Positions 31,478 to 41,617 of a DNA stretch of 64,000 nucleotides are shown in pieces. The stretch is from contig OU696594.1 of assembly GCA_916048095.2 (NCBI GenBank), forward strand, positions 3,534,281 to 3,598,280, read 5' to 3'. The stretch is from Sacculina carcini. Taxonomy: Eukaryota; Arthropoda; Thecostraca; Sacculinidae. The position numbers were made by a program, and so were the translations under genes. The notes below the pieces were generated by a model. It searched no databases and was not told the origin of the DNA. It saw nothing but the letters and a program-made list of their open reading frames with translations. The stretch's first letter is position 1, and each line of letters opens with the position of its first letter.

Positions 31478-31905
31478 ATGGATAACCTCGGGACGAATGA
31501 CCTCGCGGCTGAGGTGATAGCCGCGCTGCGTACAACAGGAGGGAGACCCAACCAACAACCAGAGGCACATCCCAACGAGCCGCTCCCGCCTACTGTCCTA
31601 GATGAGGCGGCTAGTGCCTGGATGGCCAAATTGAAACCAGCCAATACACTGTAGAGGCGGATAGCGACTACCGATGGGATTCTCGGATCGTCGCTGTAGG
31701 AGGCAATTGGAGTGTCTGGCATGCGGGTAACATTACTCCTGATGCAGGCGGGCGTTCTTGCTGGAGCTTACCCGGGGCAAACCTACGCCGCATACCTGGT
31801 TTCGAACGTGGATACAGTCCACCACCTCGACGCGCAGTGGTCGACCACCGAGCTGGCCACATACGCCTTATATGTGACCATGCTGGGAATAGACCCGGCC
31901 CCCCG
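31478..31905 (+). pseudogene. Unrecognised ORF D, copy 1, truncated (gag/capsid-like position)
   Basis: ATG at 31478 (M-D-N-L-G-T-N-D-L-A-A). The frame has at least two stops, and the C-terminus is lost where AT-rich sequence begins at 31905. Copy 2 at 49794-50513 runs longer. It follows module E and a primer-binding-site-like sequence (GGTGACCCTGACGA at 31373), the place of gag in an LTR element. No Gag motif is visible, so a viral capsid or nucleoprotein is equally possible. Confidence 0.5.
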
Positions 31906-31934
31906 GAGATTTTTATTAATTAAATATGAATTTC

Positions 31935-32115
31935 ATTTTATTAATTGTTCCGCACAACGGGCGGGTTTTTAGGCTAGGAAGGGTTTTAGGATTTTCTATT
32001 GGTAAATATTTTTATGATTTTACCTTTTTCTTTTTGAGTTTGTATTCATTCTATTTTATGAATTGAATATTTAGTTTACTTTATTAATTGTTCCGCACGA
32101 CGGGCGGGCTTATAT
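31935..32115 (+). repeat. Two direct repeats in an AT-rich spacer
   Basis: TTTATTAATTGTTCCGCAC[A/G]ACGGGCGGG occurs at about 31938 and 32079. The 31905-32395 stretch otherwise shows no gene. Confidence 0.8.
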
Positions 32116-32394
32116 GTTCCTGAGGGGCGGTGTTATATCGGTGAATACCGCGGATATGCAGTTCTAAACGCATATTGGTAACATGAAGGAAAACATGTGT
32201 CGATCTGCAAGGATACTCCGCAAGTCGGGCGCACGGTCTTGTGTATTTCTGGAAAGTTTCAGGAGTTTCCGTGCTAGCAATGGACAATGTGAGCATTGCA
32301 TTCAACGACCTCTGAGGCGCTCCTCTCGGCAACATACGATATCATGATATCAACATATAATACACTCTGCTGCAAAACTATCAGATAGACGGAC

Positions 32395-32780
32395 CTAGAT
32401 GTACCCGCCGAACACCTCCAGTCGCCATCGCGACGGTACCCCCCTCGACGACAGCCTCGCTCCTCAGGACGACGGCTACCACGAGGTCGCGGCAAGGGCT
32501 TTAAGCCCAGCGCCCGACCTCGCCAACCCCCAAGCCGCCCTTGAGGCGGTCTGGGAACAGTTGGCAAGCCTCGCGCCGTTGGCCGACGGCTTGCCTGATG
32601 GCCAGCCAGTAACGACACTGCTGCGCACACCACAACGGTCGCCGCCAACCTATCACGACTTGCTTCCGACAACATCCCACTAACTCGAACAACAACAGCC
32701 AACAGCCACAATATCAACATCAACCTTGCCTGCCAACACGGCCAACTTACACTGTTGTGACGAGCAGCAGCGAGACGCGC
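32395..32780 (+). other. GC-rich stretch without a clear gene
   Basis: Open on both strands (plus 32399-32683; minus 32274-33017). The plus frame is Pro/Ala/Leu-rich (L-A-P-L-A-D-G-L-P), and the next frames hold S-T-L-P-A-N-T-A-N. The composition differs from the AT-rich surroundings, so it may be another cargo piece. No family is seen. Confidence 0.35.
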
Positions 32781-32788
32781 GACGCTGG

Positions 32789-32890
32789 CGCCATCTGTCG
32801 GGCCGTTCTCTCCTGTCGAGTATCTGGCGCCATTTATCGGGCCGTTCTCTCCTGTCCAGTATCTGGCGCCATTTGTCGGGCGTTTCTGCA
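32789..32890 (+). repeat. Tandem repeat, 39-bp unit, about 2.7 copies
   Basis: Unit TGGCGCCAT[C/T]TGTCGGGCCG plus TTCTCTCCTGTC and GTATC, repeated with a few substitutions. Confidence 0.9.
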
Positions 32891-32944
32891 GGCAGCGCCG
32901 GCAGTGCTGGCGACTACCACGACAATGCAGCAATGCAGCAGCAA

Positions 32945-33060
32945 ACGACGGAGACACTCTACAACCTACCGATCGGGGTTCTCCTCCAATATCAACTAGA
33001 GATCTCTCAGCCTGCAACTGCCAGACCGATTATACAGCACTGGGGGCCACAAGGACCCCC
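32945..33060 (+). pseudogene. Chromodomain-tail connector fragment
   Basis: L-Y-N-L-P-I-G-V-L-L-Q-Y-Q-L-E-I-S-Q and W-G-P-Q-G-P-P-G match the C-terminal half of the chromodomain-like ORF at 41618-42232. At 33061 the shared sequence ends exactly where the PB1-like sequence begins, in the same open frame. Confidence 0.75.
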
Positions 33061-34167
33061 TGGTGTATTAGAGACTAAATTGAACAGAAATACACTGGAG
33101 TGGTTTAAGAAAGTAAGGCCAGATCTTGATGACGAGGGATATATCCAAGCCCCATTTGGGATGCTTATGGGAATGGCCAATGCTACATCCACAGTGCTAG
33201 GATGCATAGCTGGTGAGTACAGGATTCCGCATGGCACAGATTGACAGATTGTGATATCTTCCGACGATTCTACCTCAGTGTTCTCTGCAAGGACAACTGA
33301 TGGACTGATGAAGGCAGTAAGATCAGCCCCAAACACAATGAAGATGGATGGCCAGAACTATTCGTTGGAGAAGACACTGTTGCTGCCCCCGGCATTGATG
33401 AATACACTAGCATGTATATTGAAGAAAAGTTCTGTTCCCAAGCAGGCTTTGAGACCTCCAAGCTGCGGCCAACCGGCAAAACACCACCCGATGATTCCCA
33501 CTCTCAAGCAGTGTCAGCATCAAACTCCCAGAGAGAACTGACAGTCAACTGCTTCGGGGCTGAGGTGTTTATCAGGGCGGGGGTGGAGAATGTGAGGCGT
33601 GCACACAGGGTATTGCATGATCCAACTAAGAGGACCCTCAGCAACAATGTCCTTCTGTCAGACGGAGGGAACAACATCTGGACACCCTTCAACTGTCACT
33701 TAGCAGAGATCCCCATGAGAGAAAGGTGGTGTAAAAACCAGGCCGACAGGGAATACCTCCTCAAATGTATGTCCCCCACGAATCCATTTATCGGATCACA
33801 TGATGAAACTGTCTCATATTCTAAGGATCTGGGCCAACTGGTGTTACAGGAAGTTGAGATTCCTAGGAATGCATTTTGTCTAATGCTAAGGTCTAATGCC
33901 ACCTTGAAGGGACTCTCAAAGAAGAGTGAGGTGAAACAACAGCGGGATAGTGAGGAAGCCGTAAGTGTTGTTGCCAGCGCCTTGCCTGTCTCACTGATAG
34001 CCAATCCAAAAGATCCTAGGAAAATGAGTGAAATCATTGGATTCTCAATGGCCCTAAACTTGCAGGCACTGGTATCGGCAGGGGCTATCACAGACTCAGA
34101 GTTAGAATTAGTAAGAAGAGCAATAAAGCGAGTAAAAGGAGACCAGGAAGGAATGGATGTCAAATGA
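33061..34167 (+). pseudogene. Endogenous orthomyxovirus-type PB1 (RNA polymerase subunit) remnant
   Basis: Covers polymerase motif B to the C-terminus. The first frame has P-F-G-M-L-M-G-M-A-N-A-T-S-T-V-L-G (about 33152). After an in-frame TGA at 33242-33244 comes S-S-D-D-S-T-S (33259), the S-D-D catalytic motif C. A frameshift between about 33300 and 33340 leads to a long intact frame ending at the TGA 34165-34167, with L-L-S-D-G-G-N-N-I-W (33655), N-P-F-I-G-S-H-D-E (33780) and a basic C-terminus. In viruses PB1 is the RdRp core of the trimeric polymerase. The first ~half of PB1 is absent. It may be closer to quaranjavirus-like than influenza-like lineages, but this cannot be settled by eye. 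One stop and one frameshift in 1.1 kb suggest modest age. Confidence 0.8.
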
Positions 34168-34181
34168 GAATAGTATGAAAA

Positions 34182-34680
34182 ATGGCGAGTTACTACTTAG
34201 TTGCACCGTTAGATGCAAAAATTGTTCACGAAGGTGGGTATATGCCCACATTCAAAGTTCAAGGATATATTCACCACAGGATTGGTTCATTGTTGCCTTC
34301 TAATGATGACAGTGCTCTGTATTTGCAAGTGTATTTCATCGGAGGTGATCAGATTAAAGCGAAGCCCGATGCAATCTGAATCAAGGCGTAAGACAAGACA
34401 TTGTGCTTGACTTGCGGAAAATGCTACACACTCACAATTCGTATATTTAAAGTCTGCAATAGAGAGGGCAACGGTACTAGACTTTCGAATTGTAATTGAT
34501 CCCAATAAGCGACCAACCAATGAACATTCTGGTAGATTCAATATCCCCCAGTGTAACGAGGTGGCAATAATAATAAGACGGGCAATTTGGTAAGAGAGGC
34601 ATTGTGTTGCAATCAATGCAGTCCACACTGACGCGCGTTTGTGAGACACACCGTTCATATGATACACTTCATTATCCTTG
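34182..34680 (+). pseudogene. Helitron helicase-like domain fragment
   Basis: Reads Y-M-P-T-F-K-V-Q-G-Y-I-H-H-R-I-G-S-L-L-P (34232-34290) and L-Q-V-Y-F-I-G-G, the conserved segment between Rep and helicase in animal Helitrons. After frameshifts come K-R-P-T-N-E-H-S-G-R-F-N and C-N-E-V-A-I-I-I. It starts 14 bp after the PB1-like stop. The right end meets a U1 piece at about 34680. Confidence 0.8.
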
Positions 34681-34875
34681 AGGTACGATGTTCTGAATAA
34701 ATTGTTTCCAACTTTTGAAATACGTGTCAAGTATGTTGTTCTTTCGCTAGTCGATGAAACATTAGTCTACGAACCACCGGCAGGCGGCGAGGACCAGAAG
34801 TTCGCCATCAACACTGTGATGAGCACGTTCAACGAAAGAAAACCTTTTCGCGTGCCGACCAAGCGCTACGACGAA
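34680..34875 (+). pseudogene. ORF U1, internal piece
   Basis: In frame with and about 95% identical to the middle of the 29567-30110 ORF (L-V-Y-E-P-P-A-G-G-E-D-Q-K). It ends at K-R-Y-D-E, where module M1's minisatellite begins directly, so the F-Q-M-S-P-D-D part was deleted. Confidence 0.8.
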
Positions 34876-35580
34876 AAAAGAGCGTGGGAAAGAGCGCGTG
34901 GGAAAATAGCGCATGGGAAAGAGCGCGTGGGAAAAATCAATAGGGTGAGAAAGAGCGTGAGAAAGATCAATAGGGGGGAACGTGGGGGAATCAATGGGGG
35001 CGTGGGGGAGGGGCTGGAAAAAATCGATTGATTAGCGCCACTACCACTACTGCATGTGTGGGTGTGTGTATTTAGTACCATCCGCCGCTGCCGTTGGGTC
35101 GTCGTGGAGGCGGTCGAGGATCGACGGGCAGTGGCACCAGTCGCAAGACAACACACAACAACAACATTACACAATACATTTCAGTGGACAGACGTGGTGT
35201 CGGCACTGTGGGCTCGAGTAAAGTGGGACGCGACTCGTTCTCGACGACAGGGAGCACAGGGAGAAAGTGGTGCAGGATCAGAGTTAAGGCGAGGCTCGCT
35301 CATCATCGGGCACATCCGCCACTCGGAGAGATGGTCAGGGAGAGAGTGCAGGATCAGAGTCGCAAATAGTGTTAGCTATATTGGTGTTAATGGATACAAT
35401 TGAGTGCAGAATAGTGCAGTACAGTTGCAGAATGCGTGGATTTGAGCCAAAAAAGTGGGAAAACATTGACCACCTGCGTTTCCGTAAAGATTGTTATGAG
35501 TTAGTACTGTTCGAAGATATCTCTGATAACGGAATAACAATAAAACAAATGAAGCAAAAGGTTCAACATTGACAAGATCA
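34875..35580 (+). repeat. Connector module M1, copy 2
   Basis: Minisatellite, G-rich block and the whole conserved tail through GTGCAGTACAGTTGCAGAATG. The tail's downstream part (35230-35570) recurs at 36340-36600 and 38840-39080. Confidence 0.9.
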
Positions 35581-35599
35581 TAAAGTTCATAAATTATAA

Positions 35600-36178
35600 A
35601 CACACAGGGTTTCCCACTATTTTGACAATAGTAGGCTTGTAAATTCATATTGTTGTTATATTCAAGTGTTATAAACTTAAACAGGGTTCGTCATCTCCCA
35701 TAATCCCGTCTGCAATACAAATTCCAACCGTTTCACAACCAATAATCGCATCAAATCCCGTTACCACATCGACACAAAACAAGCCGCAGGCGAGAAGTAC
35801 CTGTGTTTTCGGACTGAAGCGCCAAGAATAAAACAACCGCATGCTAATCAACAGGACCGATACTGTGACCGATATTATGTGTGTGTTTCCAGGGAGCACA
35901 GGGACAGAGTGCAGGATCAGAGTGTACACAAAGGTAAGGCTCGCTCAACGGCCTTAACGGCCGTTTCCCGCCACGTTTCTCGGTCGATCAGGCGACGTGG
36001 AAGCCGTCTATATCCTGGTACATCCGAATGTTTCTGGCCGAGGATGATTTTCTCCAATACAATAGACCTCACACATTGCATCTCTCGAAGGTGGTTACTA
36101 GTTGTTCAGTTATCACGTCCACGATTCAATTTTCTCGTGTGTTGTCTTGCGTGCATGCCGTGTAGTGTTTGGTGACGA

Positions 36179-36210
<32 letters not shown>

Positions 36211-36720
36211 ATTCAGTGGGATCGTGTATTGTTATGCAGTAGTGTTACGTCATCGCAACAAACCGAACGGCGGGCGGGTTGAGAGAAAATATTTTGTCAA
36301 AATGAAAATAAAAACAATTCGTTGCGTGTGTGTGTTTCCAGGGAGCACAGGGAGAAAGTGGTGCAGGATCAGAGTGAAGGCGAGGCTCGCTCATCATCGG
36401 GCACATCCGCCACTCGGAGAGATGGTCAGGGAGAGAGTGCAGGATCAGAGTCTACGCAAATAGTGTTAGCTATATCGGTGTTAATGGATACAATTGAGTG
36501 CAGAATAGTGCAGTACAGTTGCAGAATGCGTGGATTTGAGCCAATAAAGTTGGAAAACATTGACCACCTGCGTTTCCTTAGAGATTGTTATGAGTTATCT
36601 AGAGTGCCTTCAAGATCCTCCAGGATGTAAAGCAAGAAAGCCTGAGTAAGTCAGGATGTGGGTGTGGGTGTGGATTTTTATCGAAAACGGCTCAACTGAA
36701 TGCTAATTTGCGCTATGGAG
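35600..36720 (+). repeat. Patchwork of connector pieces, no gene
   Basis: 35695-35850 is module C. 35970-36100 is a copy of 25475-25590 (AGGCGACGTGGAAGCCG...). 36180-36208 is a (GT)14 run. 36330-36640 is the M1 tail. No coding frame is supported. Confidence 0.7.
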
Positions 36721-37565
36721 CACAGGGAGAGTGCTGCATGATCACAGTGTAAGCAAAGGTGACCAACAAATGAAATCCGATTAACGCATTGCTGCGCAAC
36801 AACAGGATATCTTTGAGCATCAGGACATAACTCCATGGCCTTGCCTCCCTCCACACACCCGTGTTCGGTGAAAAATAATGTATTGCCAACTTGATGTGTC
36901 CCTCCTTCTGGGTGACTGAAGTCAATCTCATGATCTGAAAATGAAGCTATTAATTCTCTTAGAACCTGTTTACCTCATCCGACCGACAGTTGTGGAAGAA
37001 GACATGGTATTCCAATATCATTCTCCAGTAGAGATATGCTCCTAGATCTGTGTCTCCTTGAACTGAACTGAGTGCCAAATTTACTCTGCTTTCCACGAGT
37101 GTTGATTGTCAACTTGCAGAGTGCCTGCTAGAAATCGGTCAGCCTCCTTGGCGGCCACCATAGTGCAATCTGTGTGACAAGAATCTGTGCTGGGTGAGAA
37201 TTTGGTTGTCTATATTTGCTGTAAAACCGAAAATATAGATTTATGTATGTTTTGTGGTGACACTTGCAAATATTTTCTGTAAAAATCGATGAAACTTTTT
37301 GCTCCGATAGATTTGAACAAAAAGTTGTAGGTCCTGATAGGCACCTGCTGCCCTTGAGCGATCGCCCAACAATGTGCCTCATTATTGAGCAAAAGCGGAG
37401 AGTTCAAAAAGAAGTCCCGCACGTTGAGACCTCTTGTGGGGTTTCTGAGCTCGCTCAACAATTGGTTAAATTGATGACCATCTTTCAATTTTAGTTTTTC
37501 ACTCTCTTCCATTAGTTCATTTTCAAATCCTCCCACAGAAAACACGTCATCTAAAAGTTAAATCT
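36720..37565 (-). pseudogene. Unrecognised minus-strand coding remnants
   Basis: One frame (37545-37210) is open for 111 residues: M-F-S-V-G-G-F-E-N-E-L, L-N-N-E-A-H-C-W-A-I-A-Q and F-I-D-F-Y-R-K-Y-L. A second (36931-36713) has I-K-L-A-I-H-Y-F-S-P-N and W-S-Y-V-L-M-L-K-D. Codon-like composition suggests former coding sequence, possibly viral, on the opposite strand to most cargo. No family recognised. Confidence 0.35.
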
Positions 37566-37689
37566 TGGCCTCCATGATCATCAGGGGATCACTCCACCAG
37601 TCCGCTCTGGAGTCCTTTGATGGCTTCCATCCTCCTTCCATTGTTGAATAGAATTATTCACGGTTGCTTATAGTAGACGTTGTCTCCTT

Positions 37690-37800
37690 CACCACAGGGT
37701 CATCATGGGCCTTATGTCATTTTTTACGATAGAAGTCATGTCTGAAGTACTTGACCCCAAGTAAGGGGTGAGAGGATCCAGTTTGTGCCCCCGGATGATA
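37690..37800 (-). pseudogene. Minus-strand copy of the L-polymerase P-Y-L-G-S segment
   Basis: Reverse complement of 24391-24500 with a few differences. It contains the same P-Y-L-G-S-S-T-S frame and then departs from it after GTGGTGAAG. It shows that the fragment was copied in both orientations. Confidence 0.75.
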
Positions 37801-37989
37801 GAAAAACCTCTATACTGTAGAGGTAACCTCTATACTGTTTTTTTTCTCAAGACCCCATGTCTCAAGTCTGACGTTTCAACATGGCATGTGTCAGCATGCC
37901 TCAACCGGATCAAGTGGAAACGACCGAGAGGATTCTGCCGCTGAAGCAGCACGGTGTGAGTTTTGTCACAAATTATCCTACAATATGCG

Positions 37990-38425
37990 GCAAGTCACTA
38001 GAACAACCGGTTTGGATACTCTGCGGAGACTAAAGAACCGGTGGCCAACGACGTATCAAGAAAACTGGCCAAAAATCTTCACAAGCCGATTTCCTTTACA
38101 CAGTACTTTGACCCGTATTGGAACATTAGCCCGGCTCGAGTGAAAATATTAAAAACGAACAGTCGGCTACAAATTGTTTTGGATACCGTAATGAGTCGAG
38201 CAATGCGATCCGTGTTGTTGGATACTCTATTTGAAAACGTGGATATGACTATGGACTACGTTGAGCTAACATGCGCAACGAAACTCAAGTGTTTCAGCCG
38301 CCCGACGAAACAAGCAACACCATGGGCTGGTCCAAGCAAATTACGCTCAGCTACCACATCGACCGCATCGAATTTCAAATGTCTCCCGACTTTTTAATTA
38401 TGAATGTTTTGTCCCATGGTGAACC
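37990..38425 (+). pseudogene. Diverged paralogue of ORF U1
   Basis: Open for about 118 residues, then frame-shifted near 38330. It shares Y-F-D-P-Y-W-N-I-S, V-L-D-T-V-M-S-R-A-M-R and F-Q-M-S-P-D-F-L-I-M with ORF U1 at 29567 but is otherwise strongly different. It is followed by module M1, as U1 is. Confidence 0.55.
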
Positions 38426-39080
38426 GTTTTATAAAAAAAATTAAATAGTGCACCAAATATATTGAACAAAACTGTGTGTGTGTGTGTGTGTGTGTTTATC
38501 GCGAAAAAAGAGCGTAGGAAAATAGCGCATGGGAAAGTGTGGGAAAAATCAATAGGGTGAGAAAGAGCGTGGGAAAGATCAATAGGAGGGGAACGTGGGG
38601 GAGGGGCTGGAAAAAATCGATTGATTAGCGCCACTACCACTACTGCATGTGTGGGTGTGTGTATTTAGTACCAGCCGCCGCTGCCGTTGGGTCGTCGTGG
38701 AGGCGGTCGAGGATCGACGGGCAGTGGCACCAGTCGCAAGACAACACACAACAACAACATTACACATTACATTTCAGTGGACAGACGTGGTGTCGGCACT
38801 GTGGGCTCGAGTAAAGTGGGACGCGACTCGTTCTCGACGACAGGGAGCACAGGGAGAAAGTGGTTCAGGATCAGAGTGAACGCGAGGCTCGCTCATCATC
38901 GGGCACATCCGCCACTCGGAGAGATGGTCAGGGAGAGAGTGCAGGATCAGAGTCTACGCAAATAGTGTTAGCTATATTGGTGTTAATGGATACCATTGAG
39001 TGCAGAATAGTGCAGTACAGTTGCAGAATGCGTGGATTTGAGCCAAAAAAGTGGGAAAACATTGACCACCTGCGTTATGT
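38400..39080 (+). repeat. Connector module M1, copy 3
   Basis: (GT)n at 38474-38495, a shortened minisatellite and the full conserved tail. It ends near 39075 at a GT-rich junction. Confidence 0.9.
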
Positions 39081-39189
39081 GTGTGTGTGTGCGACACGCA
39101 GGAGTTTCGGCTTCAAGGCGGCTGATAGGCATATTGAGCTCTGCTTTCCACGAGTGTTGATTGTCAACTTGCAGAGCGCCTGCTAGAAA

Positions 39190-39450
39190 TCGGTCAGCCT
39201 CCTTAGCGGCCACCATAGTGCACGGCTGGCCGTGGAAACCTTCGCAGAGGCGCCCGTGCCCCCGCAGTCTAGGCTGAGGTCTGTTCTCGGCGGAAGCCCA
39301 AACTCGACTGAAGGCCCTCCACTGCGGCAGCAGTAGCGGGTGGCGCTGCTGTAGAGCGTCATCACCGCATCGTCGTGACGGGTCGTCATCAGGGTTAAGG
39401 GCAGTGGGCACGTACGCCACCATGAAAGGTAGCTGGCCGACCAGGTGCTT
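39190..39450 (-). pseudogene. RNase H fragment, copy 3 (minus strand)
   Basis: Reverse complement of about 26600-26840. It reads V-A-Y-V-P-T-A-L-N-P-D-D-D-P-S-R, here without the substitutions of copy 1, then the same Arg-rich tail. It abuts the totivirus-like fragment on the plus strand. Confidence 0.65.
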
Positions 39451-39462
39451 CAAGTCGCTTCA

Positions 39463-39865
39463 ACCTTTGGCACCTGGCCACCGTACGCGGAGGGGATGTC
39501 CGAGCTGCGGCCCGCTTGTTCCGGGAGGATATGATCCAGGGTGGCTTGAGTGGTCAGGACTGCGCGGATGTCGCACGTACGCCGGTGGCCTTAGGTGGCT
39601 GGGGCGTGTGGCCGGGTACTGGGTGGTGGTATGCGCTGGGGGCGTTCGGGGGGCGGAAGAGGTTACACATATCGGAGGATAGCCCTCCTGACCTCCGGCT
39701 GAGGCTTGGAGAGTGGGAAGGGAGAATGGGTGCAGAATGGTGGAGATCTCTTAGTACCGAGGACAGGCAGAGTGTATTCCGTAATCTGGCCCAGACGTGG
39801 GGGTTAAGGGAGGCCGAATGGAGAGGTAAACTCACATGCAGCTTTGAGCGTGTGGGAGCAGTAGT
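39463..39865 (+). pseudogene. Totivirus-like RNA polymerase C-terminal fragment
   Basis: One frame reads W-H-L-A-T-V-R-G-G-D-V-R-A-A-A-R-L, T-P-V-A-L-G-G-W-G-V-W-P-G-T-G-W-W-Y and R-N-L-A-Q-T-W-G. The pattern (R-G-G-D-P-type helix, then S/T-P-V-x-x-G-G-x-G) resembles the tail of toti-like (Ghabrivirales) RdRps. The catalytic motifs are not included. The assignment rests on this pattern only and needs a profile search. The frame is intact and runs into the inverted repeat that follows. Confidence 0.45.
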
Positions 39866-40150
39866 GAGTCGCCGACCGCTGGCAACCCCGGTGCCTGCAT
39901 CGGCGGGTGCATGGGACGGGATAGTCATACCTTCTGCGGTGACCGCCGTGCGCAGACTCCAGATGTTGAGAGAAGACAGTAGCTTGAGCTTCGTGCAGGA
40001 CGGCAACCTCAGGGAGCTCTTGCGACTGTCTTCTCTCAACATCTGGAGTCTGCGCACGGCGGTCACCACAAAAGGTATGACTATCCCGTCCCATGCACCC
40101 GCCGATGCAGGCACCGGGGTTGCCAGCGGTCGGCGACTCACTACTGCTCC
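39863..40150. repeat. Inverted repeat with ~120-bp arms around a ~45-bp loop
   Basis: 39863-39982 (GTGAGTCGCCGACCGCTGGC...) is repeated in reverse complement at about 40026-40146 with only a few mismatches (for example TCTGCGG versus CACAAAA near the middle). A transcript would fold into a long hairpin. The left arm continues the totivirus-like open frame, so the hairpin is made of probably viral coding sequence. Confidence 0.9.
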
Positions 40151-40209
40151 CAGATCGCTAGCCGTTTTGAATACTACGCTTCAATAACGACTGAATCAAT
40201 CATGGCGCA

Positions 40210-41067
40210 GTGCTTCACCAAGATGAGCGACATGCACCGGGCGGCACAAGACCTCGGCCCATCACGCGATCACAAGAGGCCACGTATTTAAGAGATTCCG
40301 CAGTATCATCGCTCGACCACGTACCCCTCTCGAGAGACGCAGCACTCTACCATCCAGTGTTTGGGGTAGGGTCTTGGAACCCGCTGGTCGAAATCCTGAC
40401 CGGAACACGGGTCATACAATATGAGGTGTTCAACGACGAAGACAACCACTTACTGGACCGTGTAAAGAGATCTGGCATCAGAGACGCGGTGATTAGAGGA
40501 CATTCGATGAGGAGCTTACTGGAAGTTTGGAAAAGCTACGCCGTGGTGACCGATGAAGTTGCTGCACCTTGGACAGTGCCGGCAGACCGGCGTGACGAGG
40601 CGATGTCCTTCATTCTGATGACTTCGGGGGAAGGGGTCTCATTACCGAACTTCATCAGGGAGAAGATCCACTCCGACTACATAAAATTCACATGGACTGC
40701 AGGGACGGTGAGAGAGATAGAATCCACCGCGACCGGACGGCGGCGGGATGTGTATTCGGAAATGACGATGAATGCGGCGGAGTCAGCAGACACGTCATTG
40801 CGCACACTGTGGACGTGGCAAAGCGGAGCTGCGGTCGGCGGTGTCATGGCAAGATGGGCAATACCTGCACCCACGTCGCTTGATGCGACAACGGAAAACG
40901 CCAGGGGGATGCTCGACAGGCTTAGGATTATGCCATGCACCAAACACCTGGTGTATGTGTCATCTGTCAACAGAAAAGCGGACATGGGTTTGGCTTTCAA
41001 ATGGCAAGGCAGTGTTACGAGGGAGTTGTACCACAGAGCAGGCTGGGAGCCATCGAAACGCCCTTGA
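40210..41067 (+). CDS. Unrecognised intact ORF U2 (285 codons)
   Basis: Open throughout, with no stop or shift, which is unusual in this mosaic. Visible: V-F-G-V-G-S-W-N-P-L-V-E-I-L near residue 50, S-F-I-L-M-T-S-G-E-G-V-S-L-P near 135, L-R-T-L-W-T-W-Q-S-G-A-A-V-G-G near 200 and a basic C-terminus. No signal peptide or membrane segment. It lies directly after the totivirus-like fragment and hairpin, so a capsid or other viral protein is possible, but I do not recognise it. The start is arbitrary within the open frame. Confidence 0.5.
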   Translation: MLHQDERHAPGGTRPRPITRSQEATYLRDSAVSSLDHVPLSRDAALYHPVFGVGSWNPLVEILTGTRVIQYEVFNDEDNHLLDRVKRSGIRDAVIRGHSMRSLLEVWKSYAVVTDEVAAPWTVPADRRDEAMSFILMTSGEGVSLPNFIREKIHSDYIKFTWTAGTVREIESTATGRRRDVYSEMTMNAAESADTSLRTLWTWQSGAAVGGVMARWAIPAPTSLDATTENARGMLDRLRIMPCTKHLVYVSSVNRKADMGLAFKWQGSVTRELYHRAGWEPSKRP

Positions 41068-41069
41068 TA

Positions 41070-41440
41070 CAATTCTATTCTATGCACACACACACAACCA
41101 CCACACAATACGATCACACTATGACTTCACAGGTCCGCAACACGAATCACACTGACTAGCACGCACACATACATGAACGCACACACAAGTGTCTGTGACC
41201 TTGACAGGTTACGCAATAACATATACGTCTCTAGTGTTATGGCGCTCATACGCTTACACACACAACAATAACCAGTCCTCAGAACTCACCATGTTGCTGG
41301 CTCGCTCTGTTGTTCACCATTGCTTGTGTTTTGTTTCGCCACTGTAAGTAAGCGCCTCTGAACCGTGATCTCATCTAAATAGATATATTGTGTTGTCGTT
41401 CTCCATTGTGTCGTTCGCCAGACCCAGAGGGATCACAACA
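41070..41440. other. CA-rich spacer, no gene
   Basis: CACACA-rich tracts (41078-41180 and 41255-41270) and AT-rich sequence; no ORF supported. Confidence 0.5.
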
Positions 41441-41617
41441 CTACCGTCGACTATTCAAATCCCAACTGTTTCAAAACCTATCCTGGCGTCAAATCCCGTT
41501 ACCACACCAATACAAAACAAGCCACAGGCAAGAAGTACTCGTGCTTTCGGCCTGAAGAGTCAAGAATAACTCAACTACTGCATGATGAGTCAACAGGACC
41601 GAATATTTTAGAACACT

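Noticed and set aside
32274..33017. 247-residue minus-strand ORF
   Set aside because: Arg/Ala/Gly-rich shadow of GC-rich sequence and of the 39-bp tandem repeat; it overlaps the plus-strand connector and shows no motif.
39554..40141. 195-residue minus-strand ORF similar to the plus-strand one
   Set aside because: It repeats the plus-strand protein only because of the inverted repeat at 39863-40150.
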